Assembly: GCA_023105745.1 (NCBI GenBank)
Contig: JALGQZ010000005.1
Span: 62,548,019-62,612,018, forward strand
Origin: Austropuccinia psidii
Lineage: Eukaryota; Basidiomycota; Pucciniomycetes; Pucciniales; Sphaerophragmiaceae
DNA: 64,000 nt
Direction: 5' to 3'
The notes under the pieces were generated by a model that was given only the letters and a program-made list of their open reading frames with translations, had not been told where the DNA came from and made no database searches. A program made the translations under genes and the position numbers. Of this stretch, positions 12,061 through 22,583 are shown piece by piece; positions within the stretch are counted from its first letter, which is position 1; every line of letters starts with the position of its first letter.

Positions 12061-14096
12061 ATAAGCCCTTGTATAATTTTGTTTGTAAGATTTATTTAGT
12101 TTCAGGCAATAATGCTGTGCAATGTGGGGATATCTTCTTGAGTTTTAATTCCTGATTACTGTAATTGCTGTGTACTTTACAGTTTAGTGTATTTTCCTTG
12201 CATGCAGCTAGTTGAATTTTAATTAAGTTGAATTTTAATAGTCCTGTGGCTGTGTAATTTCCAGATCTTATGCATGTGGACTGCATAAGTCTTATTTGGG
12301 CTTCTGTATTGTTGTGTAATTTTTAAGTTTTCTTTTTTTTAGTGGATTTTACCATGTATTGAGCTTAATTGGATACTGTCATGTGATCCTTGTGTCCCAT
12401 GAACTGTATTTGGTTACTGTGATTCTTAGTAATATAATCTTCTTGATGGATTTAGAGTGGATATAATGTTACAATGTTACTTTTCGCATGTAATTTTGAG
12501 TTTCTGAATGTATTAAGCCTATTGTTGATTCTGTAAGTCTTATATGTAGGTTTTCTTGTATAATTCCATAAGATTGGATTCCCCTATTATTTATTTGATT
12601 GTAGAAATATGTTGATTATTTCAATTCTGAATGCCAAATCTTCCATTCCTCCCTACTATTGATGTTATTCCTGAGTGTGTGTGATCTTTAATCATGTCCT
12701 TTGAGTGGTGATTTCCTGAATTAGTCATTTTGATCTTGATTTTCCAACTGTTGATTTCCAAAAATTTCTTGAAACTGGTAAAAAAGGTATGGAATACCAC
12801 AACAGGATGAAAGGAGGCTATTAATGGCATGGTGAGTGGCAGTGTATTGAGAGCTAATATAGCTATAAGATGGGGGAAGGGTTATTGGATATAAAAGCTA
12901 ATTTGAATCATTTAAAGATCAGACACTCACTGTGCTTCATCCAAAATTATACAATTCCCATTGATTTTAAAAATGAATGAGGTAGAGGTAATGGTTTGCT
13001 TCAATTCTTGGGTGATAGTATTGTGAGAAGTGATGATGATATCGTATTTTAAGATGTTGGCCTTGGATGATGAGTGATGAGTGGGACCATGGTATATTTT
13101 GGCTTGCAGCACTCCCGCCTGAGCATGCTTGGATATTTTGGATTGCCAGTTGGTAATTAAGCAAGGGGGGAAGATGATCATGGTGGGCATGGAGAAATGG
13201 GAGTTTTCAATCAACCTCTCCTTGTAGGTACCAATTAGAGCAATGGCCTGAATGGTTTTACCTAATCCCATATCATCGGCGAGCAGTCCTCCAAGAGGGG
13301 TATTGGTCAAAAGGGATTCAAATGAGCTAACGACCTTGTTTGTAATGAGGTGCCTGGAATTTAAAGTGGATTCTGGGAGTGAGGTGGCCCAAAGGTTAAA
13401 GGTTGATGGGCCATTTGGGTTTTCTTGATCCCAGAGAAAAGCTAGTCCAGTCTTTGGATGAGGGAGGAGGGGGGTTTGAATCATTGAATGAGGCGGGGTC
13501 ATAATGGGGAGGTCTGATTCACTGGGTAATTGTATCAGTTTTTGGTTGGAAGTCAATGATAAAACAGCAGGATATGAAGTTGGTGTTGAGTTTGAAGCGG
13601 GATATGTGGGAGTAAAGACTTGACATTGACTATGAGTATCACAGTCATATTCTTTGGGCATTTTAAGCTTGAAATCTTGTGTTCAAAAGCTTTCAATTAC
13701 GAATAGAATTTTTGGATACCATGTGAAGAACATCAATTCTAGATTGGGTTTCTGAGATGAGGAGGGATCATTCACATCAGTCATAAATACTCACTCAACA
13801 AATAATGTTTGAGTAGGATTGGCTTGGTAATTTTCAATCCATGCCCCACCAGGACCACAGCGCATGAAAGTTTGTGGTGCCCCAAGGAGTGGTATCAACA
13901 TTTTGGAAAGGGTTCCAGGGAGAAAGCCAATAGCATGCTGGTGATTGGGGAGGTATACGAGTATGTTGTGTTGATTGTGACATAGGATAATCCAAGAAGC
14001 TCAGTGGGAATTATCAGGATTTAAGGTTATATCATGATTTATTTGAATACAAATATTAATCATCCCAATGCAAAGTGGTTGTGAAGGGGTTGACAT

Positions 14097-16263
14097 GATG
14101 GCTATTATGAATTATTTGGGGACAGTTGGAAATTATATGATCAGGAAGGGGTAGCTAAAGAGAATGAAGACAAATAAGCACAGGTGGGAAACTTATATGA
14201 GAGGCAGCAATGAGCTCAAAGGGGGATGGCATGTGGTTCCATGCACGGTCGTTAGGAACGTGGGCCTCTTGGCCTCATAATTTTCATATGCAATTTTGGC
14301 AATATATCAAGGCAAGGTGGCAAGAATGTGGGTGCACCGATACGACTTCTGGATCTGCAGCATATTACCCAAGGATTGGTGGACCAACGTTGACATTAGC
14401 ATATCCAAAATTGGGTGAGTGGTAGAAACCTATTGTGCAGTGGCATATTAGAGGTATGCAGCCATGTTCGTTGGTGTGACAGCAAACCTTAAGCATCTCT
14501 TCCCCAGGTTAATTGTCGTACAGGGACCGTGTGGGCAATGTTGGCAGTTTCAAAGGGCAATCTCACTGTGGGTATTTTTTATGTGTGGCCGGGTGAGATA
14601 TGTTCCGCAGCGTGCCATCAAACATGAGTTTGGTTTTGCCCAAAGTTTTTTGCTGACTGATGCCTACTAGAATTCCAGGGGGGAATGTGTGGCATGATCA
14701 AAGGGGGCGCCGGCCATGAGCAGTGACCCACATATACACTCACCCCTATTGCATTTGAGGCAGGTACTAATCCACACAGATTGGCATTAGGGTATTTCTC
14801 TCACGTGTGTACAAAGACCAGCAAAAGTGGCCACCCGCCCAAGGGATTTTTTAGCTACAAGCCAGGCCCCACAACTTGCGTGGGGAGCATGACATTGTGC
14901 AGAGAATGACACACAGCGGCAGATCCCCAGGAAAACATAACCAGCCTCAGCAATAATAGGCTGGGATTATGCTAATGCGGATGTGGCTGAAGCAAATCCA
15001 CTTTCATTGGCCTCAGGTTTCCCCGCGCAAGCGGGTGAGCGTCTGCAGTCAAGCTGACCACCCGACAAAGCAAATAGCTGGTTGGAAGGCTGGCGGTAAA
15101 AGGTCTGTCAGGCGTGTGAAAGTTGCCTGTGTATGACCCATCGGGGGGTGCGTATGAAAGTGTGTGGCTACCTGACAATGAGCGGGCGTGATAAACAAGC
15201 AGGGCCACTTATTGTTTGCCCCAAACTTGGCACCAAAGTGAATCCACCGTTTGCGTATGACCCAAATCATTAGTCATCTGATTATGCACCCCTTACATCA
15301 ACTTGGATTACACCAGCATCTGTGCGGTAGTTAGGCTGAGCTCTCCAAAAAGGTGCATCAAAGGGATGCATTTGAGAAATTTGACTAGATGGCTTTTCAT
15401 GATTGCATGTTACATTCTTGTACAGCTCTTGCTCTTCCCCACAGCATAAATGTACAAAGGTGTACGTACTACAATGTCAGCCGTACAAATTAGGCTGGAG
15501 TAACACTACTCCCGCCTGCATGCATACTACTGAGTGGGATCTACCTTCTGATCGTTAGCATACATGTGGCTCATGTGCCACATCCTCAGCATTGCCTTCC
15601 ACCCGATTTGCACACGCAAGCTGAGAATTTCAAGGTAAAAGCTCAGTGTGGAAGTTCTCAGTAGGGCCATGGTCAGAAGACTCTTTGCAATAGTTAATCG
15701 GAAGGCTCAGTTTGGAGCACTTCACCAAAGCATGTGATATGCTGCCCTGGCTGAAATCTCATTTGATTCTGTGCCAAATGCTCAGATTGTGTGCTTACAA
15801 AAATGACCTAGCAAGTGCTCATCATGGTGCATTTGATATTGTTATATCAATAGCTCAATAACCGCGTATTTCAAATCTTCAGCCACTGAGCATTTCAATT
15901 ATGACCCCAAAGCGAACCTGAGCAATGGGTCGACCCAGGCTCATGCTGTATTCACTTGTCATACAGCCGCCCGACCCTTTGTTCAAACACCTTCACCCAG
16001 CCATAAGGCTGGTATCTTTGCCGTGGTCACCTGTGACCAAATGAACCACATGCTGTTGTGCATGGGGGTTCGTGGATTGCACACACCGTGCACATTCAAC
16101 ACTGCCCTCACAAAAGCCCTCCCAGGTGATTGGGTGGCTATTGATGGAAACAAAGGGGATTTGACTGAGTCTGCCAATCCAATCAATTGCAATACTCAGC
16201 CAGAACCCCTTTGTTCCTCTGCCTCACGCGAGCATTTCCCTTCTAAGTCGCAGCAGTGGCTGC
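14097..16263. other. Gene-poor, higher-GC spacer between the helicase remnant and the cysteine-cluster gene
   Basis: About 2.2 kb with GC near 50%, clearly higher than its surroundings. Short open frames exist (for example 14210-14425 + and 15049-15270 minus) but none shows a known motif, good length or intron pattern. From about 15600 onward GCTGAG/CTCAGC words recur, leading into the tandem hairpins at 16264. It may be the promoter region of the gene at 18329, or an unrecognised non-LTR mobile element. Confidence 0.4.
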
Positions 16264-16431
16264 GACTGAGCTTCAATTTTTCCAACATGCCTTGAAGCTG
16301 AGCCTTTGTCAGGTGATGTGACTGAGCTTCAATTTTGCCGACACGCCTTGAAGCTGAGCCTTTGTTGGGTGCTGTGACTGAGCTTCAATTTTTCCAACAT
16401 GCCTTGAAGCTGAGCCTTTGCCGGGTGCTGC
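16264..16431 (+). repeat. Three tandem 56-bp repeats, each able to form a hairpin
   Basis: Units start at 16264, 16320 and 16376 with GACTGAGCTTCAATTTT. Each unit contains AGCTTCAA and, about 15 bases on, TTGAAGCT, an exact 8-bp inverted pair. Spacing is a constant 56 bp. The array ends about 30 bp before a TATA box, so it could be an upstream regulatory array. Confidence 0.8.
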
Positions 16432-16462
16432 AACTGCTGCGGTTGTCTCAGCTTCACCATGG

Positions 16463-16470
16463 TATAAAAG
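16463..16470 (+). promoter_or_regulatory. TATA box for the cysteine-cluster gene
   Basis: TATAAAAG sits just after the tandem hairpin array, followed by a pyrimidine-rich leader (CTTTCTTCC, CTTGTCTTCCTGCC). The next plus-strand coding region is the cysteine-cluster gene at 18329. The 1454-bp solo LTR at 16594 lies between them, so before that insertion the TATA box would have been about 0.4 kb upstream of the ATG. Confidence 0.55.
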
Positions 16471-16593
16471 ACCATCTTAGCCCAACAAGCCCTCCACTTT
16501 CTTCCAGATCACCTGCTCTTCTTAATTTTGTGCATATTCCCCCTTGTCTTCCTGCCTTTCCACTCTTTTCTATTGCACTCCACTGACCCCACT

Positions 16594-18047
16594 TGTCAGC
16601 CTGTGACTCAAAACCAGAGCACAAGCATGACAGCCAAAATACCATAAATCAATGGTATAGCCAAGATACCACCAAAACATGGAGATGAGCCAAATTAGCT
16701 CAAAAGATATCAAACAAAAGAGGAAACTCACCCCTTTCTGAATATATAAGTCCCATCACCATAGGACATGAAATAACAAAGTTATTCCTGCTCAAAGTTG
16801 TTGCTGAGCATAAACCTTAATTTTCACCTCTCATCTAAAATCCAGAAGGATAGGCTTAAACCCATCAAATTGGTCTTCAAAATGAAGCTCTAAGCCAGGG
16901 CTATCCAATGGTAATAGCCAAACCGATCTAGCACAAGTATTACTTGAGGTATGGCCAAATTCAGGCCAAATAAGGGAGAACAAAACATTCACCTCCCATC
17001 TAACTTTTGCAGTTTTGGCGTGAGATACCTAAAGTAGGGTCTTTTTGGAAAGAGCACAATCGGGGCTATCTGATGGTACCATCCATTTCCCCATAGCTCA
17101 ACTAAAACAAAAGTTATGGGGAAAATGAGCTCAATACAGCTTTTTGCCTAAACCACGCAAATGTACAAAAATCCTGTACATGGTATAGCTTGGCCATATT
17201 TAAGAGTACCCATATCAAATGAGGTACCATTGTGTAGAGCACATACAGGGCTACACACTGACCCAATTTTGAGGTTGATATCTCAAGAATTGACAATGTT
17301 ATGGCTGTTTAAAGGTCAGATTCCCACCTGCTGTCATATACAGCCTTACCATGGGAAAATGTCCCATAATCATGAATATGAGGCGTCAAATAGATGAAGA
17401 AGCTTGTTTTTACTTCAATACCTCATATGTCAGTCAATACTGGGGTCCCATACAGTTTCTGTACAGCATTCTATGCATCATACACGTCAGAATCAGGCTG
17501 TGAGGTCCCCAGATGAAAATTTTCACCCTGTATTGGTGAAAACTGCCCAGATGTGGTTTCAAAGCCACATCTGAGCACAATACAGGCTATACAGGCTGTT
17601 TGTAAGCCACAAGCCTGTCCCAGGGATTGAAAAATCTTCACTTCCTCTACGTGGAAAGGTCTAGCACCCTTTCCACCCCATTTCAGGATAAAAAGGAGGC
17701 TTTTCACAGCCAGAATTCTTTCCTCAACCTTCTCTTGAATACCCTACATAGTAAACTGTCCAACACAGCTTTACTCTTGGGTAATAATCAGGTATAGTTA
17801 TAACTTTAATTATTGTAGCTCTTATTATAGTAATCCAACTGGTAAGATGCAACTGGTCAGACTGCACCCAGGGTTCTCAATAGCGCTCAACACCACTATT
17901 ATTTAATAGTAGAACCCTTTAATTATATTATAAATCTTTATTTTTTACTTAAAAAAACTGTTATCTTAACTCATTTTCTAAATGTCACAGTCAAAGTTTT
18001 AGTTGTAAATAGCCTAATTACGGCTTCAACATAGACTCAGCCTGACA
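16594..18047 (+). repeat. Solo LTR of family LTR-c, TSD CCACT
   Basis: The 1454-bp sequence starts TGTCAGCCTGTGACTC and ends GACTCAGCCTGACA, flanked by perfect CCACT (16589-16593, 18048-18052). It is a diverged copy of the element III LTRs (30844-32346, 39466-40967, there on the minus strand). It lies in plus-strand orientation between a TATA box and the coding start of the cysteine-cluster gene. Confidence 0.93.
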
Positions 18048-18328
18048 CCACTACCCTTGCTTGTTGCTTTTTGTTTTTACCGCTTATACATCCAGAACCC
18101 CCCTTCTATCCACCTTGTGCGTTTCCTCCATTTAAAACTTTTTGCCACATTATGTACCAATATTAATACTTATTTTTCTTCACAACTCTCTTCCAGACTT
18201 TTAAAACCTTCTGACTAGAGCTTTTTTTTATTTCCATTTTAAATTTATAATTCATCATACGTCTTCATTTTCTTTCTTAATTGTTTATTTTTTATTCAGT
18301 TACTAACCCCAATTGTTTTGTTTTTAGA

Positions 18329-19475
18329 TGTTATGCACTTTATGCAATAAGCGGGGTATCCCCTGCATTTGTTTCTCGACAACAACCAATGCTTGTGATG
18401 CTTGCTGACAAGCACACAAGAAATGCTCATTAGTTGTCCGACCCTTCTGACCACATGGCCAGAGGAGTTCCCTCGCGAGGACTGCTTTCTGGTCGGCAAT
18501 GATGAAAGTATTCCCAAGCAGGAATGGACCCCGCGACCCCAAACAGGCCAAAGGGGATGATTCTGGAAAATTAGCCCTGTCCCCTCAAGCATCAATTTGT
18601 ACACCCCCCCTCCTAGGCCACAATCCAATGGTCACTTCACTCCTTGACCAGAGTGAAGTGATTATCCTGCCAATGAAGGATGGCGATGGCAAGCGGACAT
18701 TCAAGCTTGGGCCAATCGTCATTATGCCTTGTCACCCATGGGATTCAAACGCCAAAGTAAGTTTTCTTTTTCCTCCTTAATTCATTTCTGTTCATGCAAT
18801 CATACTGACTTCTTTGTGTTACATATAGAACAAAACCCACCGAGTCCCCTCCAAAAAGACTCACCCGTTCAATGTCTGCCTTGCGAGCACCCCCGTGGCA
18901 ACCCACTCCAGGCCCGAGTGGCACCCAATGGTCAGAGGACTTATGCAATGGGAAGCAGCCAACTTTCCCTTTTCGCATTTTAACTTTTGCATCAAGTTAA
19001 CTGACTCTTCCTCCTTTTGTAGAACCCTCCCAACACAATGAGCCACCTCTTCCTGGCCCAAATCCATCCTCCAAACCACCTGAGGACGTTGCGACTCGTA
19101 AGCCAACACCAGAGGTGGCTCCAACGCAATCCATGGAGGAACCGTTTGGTAAGTCCCAACTTCACTTTTTTAACTCTTCCCCACTTTTCCCCAACCCTCC
19201 TTTGCCCATCTCCAGCTTGTCCCGCTACTCCCCGCTTGATCATCATCATTGACAATACCCCTGTGGGATCCCCCCCTCCCATTTCACCTGCCCCGACTCC
19301 GCCACCTTCCAGGGATCTCCCTCCCATTGCCGCCAAGAACCCAACCGCCCCCTCCCCACTGGTGCCAAGCTCCTCCCATTCCTACAATGAGGCTCGCCAG
19401 GAATTCACCAACCTGCGACCAACACTAATGATTCCTCAAGCCATCAACCAAGTCTTGTTGGAACATCACCGCTTG
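18329..19475 (+). pseudogene. Cysteine-cluster (zinc-binding-like) gene of a rust multicopy family, decayed and truncated
   Basis: ATG follows a TTTTTAG acceptor-like site. The N-terminus reads MLCTLCNKRGIPC, then NACDAC, a TGA, and QAHKKCS: seven or more Cys in the spacing of a small zinc cluster. I recall this start as a recurring A. psidii protein family; its function is unknown to me. Decay: TGA at the codon after NACDAC (the family has Arg), another TGA after VVRPF, and frameshifts. Later segments read MVTSLLDQSEVIILPMKDGD and GKRTFKLGPIV, then a 72-bp GTAAGT...ATAG intron (18757-18828), a second AG acceptor near 19020 and a third donor near 19149. It ends abruptly at 19475, where LTR-b begins. 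The 281-bp stretch before it (18048-18328) is pyrimidine-rich leader or intron. Confidence 0.72.
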
Positions 19476-21395
19476 TGTGAGCCTTGAGGTTCATTTTACA
19501 TACCCAAATAGGCCACAATTATCTTAATAATAAATTTTGAATCATGCATAACTCATAAGTCATGCATATATCCAAAATTCATCATTTTTGATTTCAGAAG
19601 AGATAAATAACTTCTTATTGAGTAAGTAAATCCATGGATTTAAGACCAGATTTGGATTCTACACGAAATTTCACCTAGGGTAGCTCCATAGAGTGAATAA
19701 GCTCAAATTAACTCTTTGAGGTGGTAAAATGGAAAATACTTCAATACCACATCATCAATACCACATAAAAGATCTGTGAAGATTTTTGTTTTTCTTCATT
19801 TCACGCCAAAATAATGGGAATGTGTGAAATCCCATGTTACATATACACTAAGAATAGTGTTATGCATGTTTTGAGCACTTATTATCATGGTATTATTACA
19901 TGGACTTTTGGTACACCCATAGTGGATATCTCACTTGAAGCTTAAAATTCTATTTTGATGTGAAAAATAGGCAAGGGGGACAAAAGACATCAAAGAGAGC
20001 CAGGGTACCCAACTTCTGAGGCCTCAGAGGCGTGGAAAGCCCCAAAGCTTGGATCCATGGCTGATCGTTGCCTAATTGGTAAACTAAAACCCTTTGGGAA
20101 CTTGGTCACCATGTTACAACTACAGTAAAACTTAAGAAAATGGCAAATAACCTGCTATTTTGACGTGCCAAGGAGGTAAAGAGCTACTTAGACTCCTGTA
20201 ACCATGTCAATTCTTAATTATTATCCATGGATGAACCCCAAAAGAGTAATTAAAACCCTTTTTGGACTTGTATCCTTTGATTTACCTCATAGCAACCAGT
20301 GAAACACTGATATTTGCAATTCTATGTAGAAATGAGGTAAAAACTTCAAAAATTCATTAAAAATACAATTCTTAATGAATGTTTCTGCAACTTTCAGGAC
20401 TAATATAAAACTTCATTATCTATGGTAAAACCGAAAATAATTATGGTTTTACTAGTAAAATTCAAAGTTTTACTTACAGTCCATTTTTGGCTATTCTACG
20501 TGAAACACTGAATCTTCAAAAATTCACAGTAATTACAACCTGTGATGAAATTGGCAATAACATTGATAACTTTGAGAAATCAATGATTATTTTGGAATAA
20601 AACAAGATTTACAGATTTTCCTTCTTTTATTCTTAACCATATTGGGGTTGGTAGTCACATAAAAGCATCAATTAAGTAATTATGGTAATCTTACGTGACA
20701 ACAGATGACGCAATCAATAATCCAAAAAGTTTTATTGTTTTCTCACTCACTGGTTTTTCAGTTTGCTCCATTGCACGCCTCTGTGAGCTGTTGTTGACTT
20801 AAAAGAGGCCTCCTCTTGCTGTTTTTTCCATCATCATCTTATTATCATTTTAAATCATTATTACCAACAAGTAAGTATTAGTTATAGCTATTCGTAAGTG
20901 TTTTAAATCTCTCAGAATCAATCAGAAAGACGTGAAATCATAGAATCCAACTATATATTGTTGTAATACTGGTATAAATTCATTTTGTTCCTAAAATCCA
21001 CAATTTTACGTCAAATCTCTCTATCTTATCTTTCAATAAGTTCTTTGGAGTATTAGTGAGTGATTTATTTTCAATTCTTAAAGTTTTTTCTCTAAAATTA
21101 GTTTTCTTCAAGAATTAGCATTATAATTATTCTTGCAAAAGATAATTATAAATTAAAATAATTTTATTATTTTAATAAAAGAAGATTTCATTTTTAAAAT
21201 CTTCTTGTAATTGACTCTTGTAGACAATTACTGCTCACTGTTAAAATCACTAGTAGTGTTTAACACGTGAAAGAAATAATTCTTTAATTATTTAATTGTG
21301 GTTATAGTAATATTTTATTATTATATTTCATAAGAACAGACATAGTACTGTTGATTAATAGTAATATTATCATCAGTTTCATAGTCACATCTTAC
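19476..21395 (+). repeat. 5' LTR of element II (LTR-b), apparently mosaic
   Basis: It starts TGTGAGCCTTGAGG and ends CACATCTTACA. Against the 3' LTR (27859-29781) I counted about 17 mismatches in the first 230 positions, but only about 4 in a 280-bp stretch from about 19985. The switch falls near 19930. That pattern is unlike the even divergence of a normal LTR pair. Confidence 0.9.
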
Positions 21396-21413
21396 ATTTG
21401 GGGGCCTGGCCGT
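21396..21413 (+). other. Candidate primer-binding site of element II
   Basis: TTTGGGGGCCTGGCCGTG directly follows the 5' LTR. Nearly the same word follows the 5' LTR of element III (TTTGGGGACCTGGCCATG, minus strand), although the two LTR families are unrelated. Position and conservation point to a shared primer; I could not assign the tRNA. Confidence 0.6.
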
Positions 21414-21783
21414 GTTTTTTGAACCTTGTACCCTTAACTAATATATTTTTAAGTTCTAAAATATATTAATTTAATATTTTTTTTCTTTCATTTCAAAGTT
21501 AAAATAATTCTTATTTTTGAAATTGTTTTGGAAATCTTTTTCATTGAGGAATTTGGTATAATTTTATACTGTTTTTACACATGGCTTTTTCACATCCAAA
21601 AGCTTATAAAATTATTCTTTGAGTTACTCTGAATTAATTTTCATTCAAAATCTTGAATTTTCATTTTTTTTCTTGAAAAAGAATAATTTTTTAATATTAA
21701 AAAATACAAAACTTATAACAAAATCTTTAAAAATATTTTAAAAAAGTATAAAAAATAATTTTTCTCTTTTATAATTTTTTCTA

Positions 21784-22583
21784 GTGTCTTTGATCAAATA
21801 CTGTGCAGCTGGCAACAGACTCAGTAAAAGATATATCACTAGTCCAGAATCTTCAGAAGCAGATTCTGAAGACAGTATTGAGGTGCAAATTGCTAAAAGA
21901 GGCACCTTATTTAACTCAGAAAAGAGTAAATTACCACCAAAAGGTGTGTATTTTATCTTATATTTTCACCTTTTATCTTTGAATTGACGTGAAAATGGTG
22001 CATACCAGAAATGGAAGCAACTATTAAGTCCAACCAGATGGATGTGGACAAGGAAGAGGCGAGACCAAATCCCGAAGTGCCAAGTCTTCCACAAGAAAGA
22101 CACATTTGGAGGATTCCAGAGTTGCCCCGCATTCCCCAAGGTCTGTACCCACAGATTTTGACGTGAATTCTGAGCCTGAACTGATTCATGACAATATTTC
22201 CGGGGCTGAACCATTTTCAAGTGGCAGAAATAGAAATATATCAGTGCCAGTACAAAAATTGGTTCAGAGAAGCCAAAGAAGAGGAGTGGGAAATATGCCC
22301 AAGCCTTTGGCAGGTGGAAATGAACTCCTACTTACACATCAAGAGCTTTCTGGGTCAGGAGAAGACTATAGAGCTCTTAGGAGGATGGAGCCCCCTGTCT
22401 TGCAAAGACAAGGTCAAAAAGATAAAGAATTGGTTGAAGAACCAAAGTCTTTTCTCCATAGACCAGAAGAAGGAACTGGAAATGACTCCAGCTTTGGAGA
22501 CAGAGGCCCCAGTGGCATCTACCAGCTCCAAACCAGCTCCAGAAGTGTCCAAAGACAAGCCCAAAGGACCTCAGAAGAAGTAG
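21784..22583 (+). pseudogene. Element II ORF0: spliced Gag-like protein overlapping gag in another frame (decayed)
   Basis: Exon 1 (about 21785-21943) follows a TTTTTTCTAG acceptor and ends CCACCAAAAG; a 65-bp GTGTGT...CCAG intron spans 21944-22008. Exon 2 (22009-22583) continues in frame (EMEATIKSNQMDVDKEEARP) and ends KGPQKK. Two TGA codons near 22158 and 22173 (probably former Trp) break it. Exon 2 overlaps gag-pol in a different frame. Central motifs (YKNWFREAKEEEWEICPSLW, LLGGWSPLSCKDKVKKIKNW) resemble the layout of the element III ORF0 product. I infer a second structural protein; its function is unknown. Confidence 0.6.

Larger units (their letters stand above)
10990..12926. other. AT-rich insert or very long intron inside the helicase gene
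   Basis: Between the DEAx exon (donor at about 12935) and the CLTGT exon lie about 1.9 kb without helicase coding. The other introns of this gene are 57-130 bp, so this interval probably contains inserted DNA. It is AT-rich, with an (AAT)n tract and a diverged direct duplication. I found no LTR ends, inverted termini or transposase-like frame. Confidence 0.5.
9795..14096 (-). pseudogene. SNF2-family DNA-dependent ATPase/helicase (Rad5/HLTF-like), decayed, multi-exon
   Basis: Exons in order on the minus strand: 14096 to about 13793 (MSTPSQPLCIGMINICIQ...AWIENYQANPTQTLFVE, with an in-frame TGA, ending at a GTGAGT donor); 13661-12935 with the ATP-binding motif GGLLADDMGLGKTIQAIALI, TMIIFPPCLITNWQSKI and ILDEA next to a GTGAGTG donor; then about 10960-10336 with CLTGTHIHN (family CLTGTPIQN), HTKTKHLKSLP and CCNHHIML; then 10185-9795 with the helicase C domain (ALENLFNNPEGEVLIASIAA, AGTGLNITCANIVYLM), a 57-bp GTGAGG...CAG intron, and PSWNPASEAQAVEQLHCIGQ. 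Motif VI should have two Arg (Q..ER.HRIGQ) but shows Gln and Cys. VVYT is followed by TAA TGA where the family has two sense codons (probably Gln-Trp). It cannot make a working ATPase. Confidence 0.87.

Noticed and set aside
16026..16039. Short palindrome GGTCACCTGTGACC
   Set aside because: Six-base arms are expected by chance in this length and nothing around it supports a site.
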